From: Myxococcales bacterium
GTDB lineage: Bacteria > Myxococcota > Bradymonadia > UBA7976 > UBA1532
Length of the DNA: 21,053 bases
Assembly: GCA_020633515.1 (NCBI GenBank)
Contig: JACKDM010000069.1
Location: 1-21,053, forward strand
Direction of reading: 5' to 3'
In this document: positions 15,188-21,053 of the stretch, piece after piece
How positions within the stretch are numbered: position 1 is the stretch's first letter
Layout: every line of letters starts with the position of its first letter
Notes under the pieces: model-generated
The model's database searches: none
What the model was told of the DNA's origin: nothing
The model's input: only the letters and a program-made list of their open reading frames with translations
Program-made: the position numbers and the translations under genes

Positions 15188-15514
15188 GGGATCTCCTCGA
15201 TCGAGCGGGAGCGCGTCGCCCCCGGCACAAAATCAGGCGGCATTGAGCCGATTTCGGCGTCCGCGGGGGTGACGGTCGGGTGACGTCTGCGTGACGCCGG
15301 CCGCTCGACCGCCCGCCCCGGGCGTCGGTCGGGCTCTGATATAACGGCTCGGGGGGGATGGCGGCCAGCGCAAAACGGGGGAGCAGGTCGGCAGGAGCGT
15401 GGCCGCAGGGCGCCACGAGCGGCGGAGATCGGCGTGGACGGCGGGCGCACGCGCCGGGGGGCCCGGGCGGCCAGCGCGGCGGGGTGTCGGGGGGATGGCC
15501 GAGGCCCGGCCGGC
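15188..15514. other. Intergenic region upstream of the surface-lipoprotein cluster
   Basis: This 327-nt gap separates two minus-strand genes and probably carries the cluster promoter. It contains the GTGACG triple repeat (15269-15296) and, on the minus strand, an AT-rich GTTATATCA (15337-15345) that could be a -10 element preceded at 17 nt by a weak TGGCCG. I see no convincing terminator for the upstream gene and no small gene. The only AT-richer patches are at 15228-15255 and 15337-15345. Confidence 0.5.
15269..15296 (-). promoter_or_regulatory. Three GTGACG direct repeats with 11-bp period (OmpR/PhoB-type operator geometry)
   Basis: On the plus strand GTGACG occurs at 15269-15274, 15280-15285 and 15291-15296, each separated by 5 nt; on the minus strand, the direction of the cluster, it reads CGTCAC three times. 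An exact 11-bp period is typical of sites bound by tandem OmpR/PhoB-family response regulators. The hexamer partly resembles the TGTCA core of Pho boxes. The repeat is observed; the regulator and its signal are inferred. It lies 82-109 nt upstream of the first ATG. Confidence 0.5.
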
Positions 15515-18085
15515 TCAGCCGCGGCGGCGGCGGCGGAGGAGGCCGGCGGCGAGCAGCACGAGCAGGCTGCCGGGGCCGGGGCCGTCGCGGTCGGCGGCGT
15601 CGCACGCGCAGCCGTCGTTGCCGCCGTCGCCCTCGCCGCCCTGGCCCATGTCGAGGCCGAGGTCGGGGTCGGGGATGATCCCGCCGTCGCCGGGGCCCAT
15701 GTCGTCGCGGCCGCCCATGTCGTCGTCGCCGCCGCCCATGTCGGGGTCGACGCCCATGTCGGGGCGCGGCTCGACGGGGCGGTCCCAGTCGGCGACGCAC
15801 TGCGCGGTGCCCTCGACGACGACGCACGCCTGGAACCGCGGGCACTCGACGCCGGCGCACGGGTCGTCGGCGCAGGCGCCGCCGAGGCAGATCTGGCCCA
15901 TCGGGCAGTCGGCCGGCTCGCAGGTGTCGTCGACGCAGACGTCGTCGACGCAGACCTGCCCCTCGGCGCAGGTCACGCCGCCGCAGCCGATCGCGCGGCA
16001 CTCGCCGTCGAGGCAGGCCTCGCCGAACGGGCACGAGACGCCGGCGCACGAGAAGACGCAGTCGCCGTCGCGGCAGAAGCTCTCGTCGCCGCAGGCGACG
16101 CCCTCGCACGGGTCGTCCACGCACCCGCCGTCGCGGCAGATCTGGCCGCCGATGCAGCCGGTCGCGTAGCAGTCGTCGCCCTCGCGGCACTCGCCGTCGA
16201 TGCAGACCGCGCCCGGAGCACACTCGACGTCGGCGCACGGGTCCTCGCAGAGCCCGTTGGCCGGGTTGCACTCGAAGCCGCGGGGGCACTCGACGCCCGC
16301 GCAGAACGAGACGCAGACGCCCTCGGCGCAGTACTGCCCCTGCCCGCAGCCGTCGCCGCACGGCGGGCCGCACTCGCCGAGCACGCAGCGGTCGCCGCCG
16401 CCGCAGAGGTCGCCGCCCTCGTCGACGAGCCCGTCGCAGTCGTCGTCGTCGCCGTCGCAGCTCTCCTCGGGCAGCGGCCCGCAGCTCCCGCACGCGTTGC
16501 GGGTGCCCTCGTCGATCCGCCCGTCGCAGTCGTTGTCGACGAGGTCGCAGACCTCCTCCGCCGGCCCCTGCTCGGCGCGGCACACGATCTGCCCCGCCGC
16601 GCTGCACCGCAGCCGCCCCTGGCCGCACTGCCCGGAGAGCCCGGTCGCGCAGACGTCGGGCTCGACCACCGGGCTCCCGTCGGGGAGGGTGTCGACGAGG
16701 TTGTCGCAGTCGTTGTCGATCCCGTCGCAGACCTCGGGGTTGCCGTCGGGCACGCACAGGTAGCGGTCGCACGCGTCGCCGGTGCCGTCGCCGTCGCTGT
16801 CCTCCTGGCTGCGGTTGACCACCTTGGGGCAGTTGTCGCAGGCGTCGCCGACGCCGTCTTCGTCCTCGTCGGCCTGATCGGGGTTGGGGATCTCGGGGCA
16901 GTTGTCGTCGACGCCGCACAGCCCGTCCTCGTCGACGTCGAGGCAGACGCCGCCGAGCGAGCGCTCGAGCACGAGCACCGCGAAGGTGTGGCTCGACATC
17001 TGGTCCCAGCCGGCGGGGCTGCCGCCGAAGCCGTTGCCCCACGCGCCGTTGCCCGGGTCCTGCCACTGAAGCAGCGTGTAGGCGTAGTCGAAGTAGTGCG
17101 TCGCCGGCTCCTCGGGGAAGCCGAGCGCCGCCGGGTTGCGGTCGCCGAACGCCTCGGCGTAGACGGCGCCGCCGAGCCCGTCGTCCTCGGAGACGGTCAG
17201 GCCCTTCTCGGCCGCCCACATGTAGTAGAAGGTGCTCGTCGGCACGAAGTTGCCGCCGATCATGCGGTCGAAGGTGTAGTTCTGCCGCAGCCACGAGAGG
17301 TTGCGCTGCGGCCGCGGATCGGCCGCCGGCACCTGCGCGAGCCGATAGCACCACAGCGACGACGCGGTCATCGACGAGCTCGAGACGTCGCTCGGCCGGT
17401 AGCCGCTGCCGCCGTCGGGGTTCTGGTCGGCCATGAGGAAGTTGACGGTGTTGGCGAGGACCGCGTCGGCGCCGTCGATGATGTTCGCCGCCGCCGAGAG
17501 CCCCGCGACCGCGAACTGGGTCGTCGAGAGGTCGCCCTCGGCGCCCGGGTTGTTGTAGTTCCAGCCGCCGACGTTGTTGGGCGCGATGTTGCCCTGGGTG
17601 CGGTGCAGCGCGACGACGCCGTTGGCGATCGCCTGCGTCACCGTCACCGCGGCGCCGACCTCGTCGGGGCCCTCGGTCGCGAGGAACGACGAGAGCGCCA
17701 TCAGGTTGCCGCCGCTCACGTAGCTGTAGGGCATGCCGTTGGGGTTGGTCAGCGGCGGATCCTGCTGGATGGCGCGCTGCACCACCCGGATCATCATCGC
17801 CTGATCGTCGGGCGGCATCCCGCGGAAGCCCTGCACCCGGCCCTGCCAGCCGACGCCCTGCCGTTTTTCGAGGAAGGTCAACGCGCCGAGGAAGTTGTGC
17901 TGCGCGTTGTTGCCGTTGATGAACCCGGTGTTGCGCTCGGTGTTGCGCTCGTACTGGAGGCCGAGGTTGATCGCCTCGTCGACCGCGCACGCGAACGGGG
18001 TGCCCTCACACTGCGCTCGCGCCGGGGTCGCGAGCGCGAGGGTCACGAGGGAGGCGGCGGCGACGGCGAGTGTCTTTTGGAACAT
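15515..18085 (-). CDS. Surface protein: alpha/alpha-toroid domain, calcium-binding repeats, Cys-rich repeats, MYXO-CTERM-like tail
   Basis: An 856-residue exported protein. A signal peptide (cut after PARA, residue 24) precedes an alpha-helical domain at about 35-378. Its repeats [41 protein letters not shown] and [20 protein letters not shown] resemble the prenyltransferase/squalene-cyclase toroid. Thrombospondin type-3-like calcium motifs follow ([15 protein letters not shown] and [15 protein letters not shown], 383-440). Then come three MopE-like DNDCDG/DDDCDG sites (456-465, 516-526, 546-556). Nine Cys units of the form C-x4-C-x5-C-x4-C (576-763) precede a linker rich in DMG. The end, GCACDAADR, a hydrophobic stretch and RRRRR, fits the MYXO-CTERM sorting signal for surface anchoring. 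I see no cyclase DxDD motif, so enzymatic activity is doubtful; adhesion or a structural surface role is an inference. AGGAG lies 10 nt before the ATG. Confidence 0.85.
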   Translation of the reverse strand: MFQKTLAVAAASLVTLALATPARAQCEGTPFACAVDEAINLGLQYERNTERNTGFINGNNAQHNFLGALTFLEKRQGVGWQGRVQGFRGMPPDDQAMMIRVVQRAIQQDPPLTNPNGMPYSYVSGGNLMALSSFLATEGPDEVGAAVTVTQAIANGVVALHRTQGNIAPNNVGGWNYNNPGAEGDLSTTQFAVAGLSAAANIIDGADAVLANTVNFLMADQNPDGGSGYRPSDVSSSSMTASSLWCYRLAQVPAADPRPQRNLSWLRQNYTFDRMIGGNFVPTSTFYYMWAAEKGLTVSEDDGLGGAVYAEAFGDRNPAALGFPEEPATHYFDYAYTLLQWQDPGNGAWGNGFGGSPAGWDQMSSHTFAVLVLERSLGGVCLDVDEDGLCGVDDNCPEIPNPDQADEDEDGVGDACDNCPKVVNRSQEDSDGDGTGDACDRYLCVPDGNPEVCDGIDNDCDNLVDTLPDGSPVVEPDVCATGLSGQCGQGRLRCSAAGQIVCRAEQGPAEEVCDLVDNDCDGRIDEGTRNACGSCGPLPEESCDGDDDDCDGLVDEGGDLCGGGDRCVLGECGPPCGDGCGQGQYCAEGVCVSFCAGVECPRGFECNPANGLCEDPCADVECAPGAVCIDGECREGDDCYATGCIGGQICRDGGCVDDPCEGVACGDESFCRDGDCVFSCAGVSCPFGEACLDGECRAIGCGGVTCAEGQVCVDDVCVDDTCEPADCPMGQICLGGACADDPCAGVECPRFQACVVVEGTAQCVADWDRPVEPRPDMGVDPDMGGGDDDMGGRDDMGPGDGGIIPDPDLGLDMGQGGEGDGGNDGCACDAADRDGPGPGSLLVLLAAGLLRRRRRG

Positions 18086-18126
18086 GCGCCAACAACTCCT
18101 GGGGCTTGACGGACGGAGGGTGGTTC

Positions 18127-18146
18127 GAGGGCGCAGAGGCGCCCTC
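18127..18146. promoter_or_regulatory. Perfect 8-bp palindrome/hairpin in the leader of the surface-protein gene
   Basis: GAGGGCGC (18127-18134) and GCGCCCTC (18139-18146) are exact reverse complements around the loop AGAG. It lies 42-61 nt before the surface-protein start codon. Without a T-tract it is not a normal terminator; it could be an operator or an mRNA leader hairpin. Confidence 0.45.
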
Positions 18147-18208
18147 CGGCCGAAGTGTCACTCCCGAAAAATCACCGATGTGCTCCGCCGCGCACCCGGC
18201 CCGCTTTG

Positions 18209-18238
18209 TTGGCCCGAGGCGCCGCCACGCCGTATCGT
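18209..18238 (+). promoter_or_regulatory. Weak candidate promoter for the M20 peptidase gene
   Basis: TTGGCC (18209-18214, 4 of 6 to TTGACA) and TATCGT (18233-18238, 4 of 6 to TATAAT) are separated by 18 nt. A start near 18245 would give a leader of about 27 nt before the ATG. It is the best match in the gap, but in such GC-rich DNA chance matches are possible. Confidence 0.3.
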
Positions 18239-18271
18239 CGGGCGCACGTCCGGAGATCGGATCGGAGACCG

Positions 18272-19756
18272 ATGAAGCGCGCCCTCACCCGCGCCGCGAT
18301 CGCGCTCCTCGCGCTCGTGGTGATCCTCGCCGCCGTGATCCTCGTGCGGGTCGCGACCTTCGGCTCGGTGCAGCGCGTCGTGCCCCCCTCGACCCTCGAC
18401 GTCGCGCCCGAGGCCGTCGCCGCCCGGCTCGGCGAGGCGATCCGCTTCCCCACCGTCTCGGGCGCCGTCGGCGAGGGCGAGGCGCCGTTCGTCGCGATGC
18501 AGGGCTGGTTGCAGGCGAGCTACCCGCGCTTCCACGCCGCCGCGACCCGCGAGGCGATCGCCGGCCACAACCTGCTCTACACCTGGCCCGGCGCCGATCC
18601 GAGCCGCCCGCCGGTGCTGCTGATGGCCCATCAGGACGTCGTCCCCGTCGAGCCCGGCACCGCCGGGGACTGGACCCACCCCGCCTTCTCCGGCGCCGTC
18701 GCGCCCTGCGGCGACGTGCCCGGCGACTGCGTCTGGGGCCGCGGCGCGATCGACATGAAGGCCGCGCTCGTCGGCCTCTTCGAAGCCTGCGAGCGCCTCG
18801 CCGCCGCCGGCTGGCGCCCGCAGCGCACGCTGATGTTCGCCTACGGCACCGACGAAGAGGTCGGCGGCTTCGGCAACAAGGCCGTCGCCGAAGAGCTGCG
18901 CCGCCGCGGGGTGCGCTTCGAGTGGGTCCTCGACGAGGGGCTGCTGGTCACCGACGGCGTCATCCCCGGCGCGCCCGCGCCCGTCGCGCTCATCGGCCTC
19001 GCCGAGAAGGGCTCGATCTCGCTCGAGCTCATCGCCCGCAGCGAGGGCGGCCACTCGTCGATGCCGCCCCGCTCGACCGCCGCCGGCCGCATCGCCCGCG
19101 CCGTCGCGCGCCTCGAAGCCGACCCGTTCCCCGCCGCGATCGATGGCGCCGTCGCGGTCATGTTCGACCGCATCGGCCCCGAGATGCCCTTCGGCCAGCG
19201 GATCGCGCTCGCCAACCGCTGGCTCTTCGACCCGCTCCTCGTCGCCCGCCTCCAGCAGAGCCCGACCACCGACGCGACGCTGCGCACCACGCAGGCCGCG
19301 ACCATCCTCGAGGCCGGCGTGCAGGACAACGTGCTCCCCCAGATGGCCCGCGCGGTCGTCAACTTCCGCGTCCACCCCCGCGACAGCCTCGACAGCGTCA
19401 CCGAGCGGGTCCGCGCCGTCATCGACGACCCCGCGGTCGAGATCCGCCGCCTCGAAGGCAGCGACCACCGCGGCCCCTCGCCGCTCGCCCGCGCCGACGC
19501 GCCCGGCTTCGCGCTCATCGAGGCCGCCGTCCGCGCGAGCTGGCCCGAGGCGATCGTCGGCTCCGGCCTCTTCGTCGCGATCACCGACAGCCGCCACTAC
19601 GTGGCCCTCGCCGACGACGTGTACCGGTTCCACCCCATCCGCTACACCCTCGCCGACCGCGCGCGGATCCACGGCACCGACGAGCGGCTCCGCGTCGGCG
19701 ACCTCGCCGCGCTCGTGCGCTTCTACCACCACCTGCTGGAGGCCGCCGGACGATGA
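18272..19756 (+). CDS. Membrane-anchored M20 family metallopeptidase (PM20D1 / CPS1 carboxypeptidase type)
   Basis: A 494-residue protein with an N-terminal transmembrane anchor (about residues 8-27, no lipobox), which places the catalytic domain in the periplasm. The dinuclear zinc site is recognisable: LMAHQDVVPVEPG (H120, D122), GRGAIDMKAAL (D161), the general-base pair GTDEEVGG (E195, E196), VLDEG (D221) and a C-terminal RIHGTDE (H467). GGHSSMPP (259-266) starts the small dimerisation/lid domain. The order LGEAIRFPTVSG, AHQDVVPV, DWTHPAFSG and the overall size match the CPS1/PM20D1 branch, whose members cleave dipeptides or condense/hydrolyse N-acyl amino acids; the bacterial substrate is unknown. 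GGAG lies 5 nt before the ATG. It stands alone on the plus strand, divergent from the surface protein. Confidence 0.92.
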   Translation: MKRALTRAAIALLALVVILAAVILVRVATFGSVQRVVPPSTLDVAPEAVAARLGEAIRFPTVSGAVGEGEAPFVAMQGWLQASYPRFHAAATREAIAGHNLLYTWPGADPSRPPVLLMAHQDVVPVEPGTAGDWTHPAFSGAVAPCGDVPGDCVWGRGAIDMKAALVGLFEACERLAAAGWRPQRTLMFAYGTDEEVGGFGNKAVAEELRRRGVRFEWVLDEGLLVTDGVIPGAPAPVALIGLAEKGSISLELIARSEGGHSSMPPRSTAAGRIARAVARLEADPFPAAIDGAVAVMFDRIGPEMPFGQRIALANRWLFDPLLVARLQQSPTTDATLRTTQAATILEAGVQDNVLPQMARAVVNFRVHPRDSLDSVTERVRAVIDDPAVEIRRLEGSDHRGPSPLARADAPGFALIEAAVRASWPEAIVGSGLFVAITDSRHYVALADDVYRFHPIRYTLADRARIHGTDERLRVGDLAALVRFYHHLLEAAGR

Positions 19757-19838
19757 CCGTGCATGGCTTGCACCTCGGCCACGGCTCTGCGACAACGAAG
19801 GCCGGCGGCAGAAGACGACCCCCGGCGGCTGGGCCGAC

Positions 19839-21053
19839 ATGAACTATCGCGCGTGCTACCACTGCGAGCTGCTCTACGAGGCCGACGAGACGGCCCGCTG
19901 CCCGCAGTGCGACCGGATGCTCGCCCCCTACGTGCCCGACGACGGCGGCAGCGGCGGCAGCGTCAAGGCCAGCGAGCGGGCGAAGCTCGCCGGCGAGGTC
20001 GCCCACCCCGCCGATCGCCGCGAGGAGATGGTCCCCGTCTCCCGCTCCGAGTGGCCCGAGCAGATCGACGGCGGCCGCCGCAGCGGCTACGGGCGCCGCC
20101 CCGACGGCAAGCAGCAGGACTTCGACTACGAGCGCAAGAGCGCGCGCGCCCAGATGGAGGGCGAGCGCCCGCAGAACCGCGCGCTGCCCGGCCAGCCCGA
20201 GGAGCGCCGCGAGAAGCGCAACACCGGCAGCTTCCGCCTCGGCCGCAGCGAGTCGCCCGCCCGCCGCGGCAACGAATGGCGCGAGCAGCGCAGCGCGCGC
20301 AACACCCGCGAGGTCGACCTGCGCGGCCCCTCGTCGCCCAAGGCCCCCCGCGCCAGCGAGCGCGGCCCCGACCAGCCCCGCGGCCGGGTCGACGTGGCGC
20401 TCCGCGACAACCCCGCCGCCCCGTCCCGCCCCGCGCCCCGCAGCCCCGGCGGCGGCCACCGCAGCTCCCTCCCCGGCCGCGAGGACCCCGCCGGCCGCGA
20501 CGCGCCCCGCGCCGCGACCCCGCAGCGCAGCTCGATCCCGCCCCGCAGCTCGATCCCCGCCGCCGGCCCGCCCGGCGCCGAGATGGAGAGCACCCGCATG
20601 CTCTCCGCGATCGACCTCGCCCGCGGCGCCCCCGGCCTCGACCCCGCCGCGCTCGACCGCACCCGCATGGTCTCGACGCTCGAGGACGAGGCGACGCTCG
20701 TGCCCGACGCGCCCACCGGCGAGGCCATGGAGCGCACCCGCATGCTCTCCGCGATCGACCTCGCCCGCGGCGCCCCGCCCGACCCCGAGCTCGACCGCAC
20801 CCGGATGCACGGCGCGCTCGACGACGAGATCACGAGCTTCCGCCGCCCGCCCGCCGCGCCGGCGCCCGGCCCCGACCTCGACAACGAGCGCACCCGGATG
20901 CGCTCGGTCATCCACGACATCGACCCGCACGGCCAGCCCGTCTTCGCGCCCGACGCCTACGCGCCGGCCCAGCCCGCGCCCGCCTGGCCCGGACCCGCGC
21001 CCCGCGGCGCACCCGACCCTGGCCCGAGCCCCTACCCCGCGCCCGGCCCCTCG
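19839..21053 (+). CDS. Zinc-ribbon protein with Arg/Pro-rich disordered region and TRM repeats (3' end outside window)
   Basis: The open frame runs for 405 codons from an ATG to the window edge without a stop, so the gene is partial. It begins with a zinc ribbon, CYHC (C6, C9) and CPQC (C21, C24). A long, charged, Arg/Ser/Pro-rich and probably disordered region follows (about 35-245). From 250 on, five copies of a (E/D)-x-T-R-M motif with Thr at 252, 275, 300, 321 and 352 appear, two of them as the longer TRMLSAIDLARGAP. The end turns Pro/Ala-rich. Cytoplasmic location is likely, as there is no signal peptide. I do not recognise the family. The repeated Thr in a basic, short linear motif could be a phosphorylation or docking site, for instance for a Ser/Thr kinase or FHA protein, but that is speculation. 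No Shine-Dalgarno sequence is evident, yet no other start exists in frame. Confidence 0.75.
   Translation, partial: MNYRACYHCELLYEADETARCPQCDRMLAPYVPDDGGSGGSVKASERAKLAGEVAHPADRREEMVPVSRSEWPEQIDGGRRSGYGRRPDGKQQDFDYERKSARAQMEGERPQNRALPGQPEERREKRNTGSFRLGRSESPARRGNEWREQRSARNTREVDLRGPSSPKAPRASERGPDQPRGRVDVALRDNPAAPSRPAPRSPGGGHRSSLPGREDPAGRDAPRAATPQRSSIPPRSSIPAAGPPGAEMESTRMLSAIDLARGAPGLDPAALDRTRMVSTLEDEATLVPDAPTGEAMERTRMLSAIDLARGAPPDPELDRTRMHGALDDEITSFRRPPAAPAPGPDLDNERTRMRSVIHDIDPHGQPVFAPDAYAPAQPAPAWPGPAPRGAPDPGPSPYPAPGPS
20590..20776 (+). repeat. 43-bp exact direct repeat within the TRM-repeat gene
   Basis: The same 43 bases occur at 20590-20632 and 20734-20776, 144 bp apart, encoding the TRMLSAIDLARGA module twice. 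Exact identity at synonymous positions indicates a recent duplication of one module with an intervening TRM unit, since the other three TRM units have diverged. Confidence 0.85.

Larger units (their letters stand above)
18086..18271. promoter_or_regulatory. Divergent promoter region between the surface protein and the M20 peptidase
   Basis: This 186-nt gap must hold the promoters of both flanking genes. It contains a perfect hairpin near the surface-protein side, an AT-rich patch (18167-18172), and a plausible promoter for the peptidase near its right end. I did not find a convincing sigma-70 promoter for the minus-strand gene. Confidence 0.5.

Noticed and set aside
19759..19796. GTGCA/TGCAC mini-palindrome and a TTGCAC-N17-GACAAC promoter for the zinc-ribbon gene.
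   Set aside because: The stem is 5 bp and the -10 matches only 3 of 6, so both could be chance.

Overview
The window is very GC-rich DNA (roughly 70% or more by eye) from a Gram-negative bacterium, most likely a member of the Myxococcota (the former delta-proteobacteria; Sandaracinaceae or Bradymonadia would fit, but I cannot fix the family). The reasons are the codon bias for G/C in third positions, many lipoproteins, a surface protein that ends in a MYXO-CTERM-like Cys-hydrophobic-Arg tail, and repeated MopE-type DNDCDG and thrombospondin type-3 calcium motifs. I see no rRNA, tRNA, CRISPR array, insertion sequence or phage gene.

Left part (1-7158), housekeeping. On the minus strand lie a Fur-family regulator, a Ppx/GppA phosphatase and a large membrane flavoprotein-ferredoxin fusion, closely spaced and probably one operon. 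Divergently, hemB (porphobilinogen synthase with a zinc-free type metal site) overlaps an RNase D gene by one base, and a secreted protein of unknown function follows. The fur-hemB gap holds an inverted repeat that carries outward-facing -35-like hexamers.

Centre (7173-15187), the most interesting part. Six minus-strand genes, five of them joined by gaps of 2 nt or overlaps of 1-11 nt, all encode exported proteins. In order of transcription they are a Gly-rich-stalk lipoprotein with an OB-like fold, a second OB-like lipoprotein with an inserted Cys-rich hairpin, an outer-membrane beta-barrel, a lamin-tail-domain (LTD) lipoprotein, a phospholipase-D-like lipoprotein whose HKD motifs have decayed, and an intact two-HKD PLD-LTD lipoprotein. 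OB folds and LTDs are the accessory domains of known extracellular nucleases of the ExeM type. Here the domain set is spread over separate lipoproteins with a PLD catalytic core. About 80 nt upstream of the first gene are three GTGACG hexamers spaced exactly 11 bp apart, the geometry of OmpR/PhoB-type operators. My working hypothesis is a cell-surface phosphodiesterase/nuclease module, possibly induced by phosphate limitation.

Right part (15515-21053). A large surface protein (an alpha/alpha-toroid domain, calcium-binding repeats, nine Cys-rich units and a MYXO-CTERM-like tail) is divergent from a membrane-anchored M20 peptidase of the PM20D1/CPS1 type. The window ends inside a gene for a zinc-ribbon protein with five Thr-Arg-Met repeats. 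Many long reading frames antisense to these genes are by-products of the high GC content and were left out.
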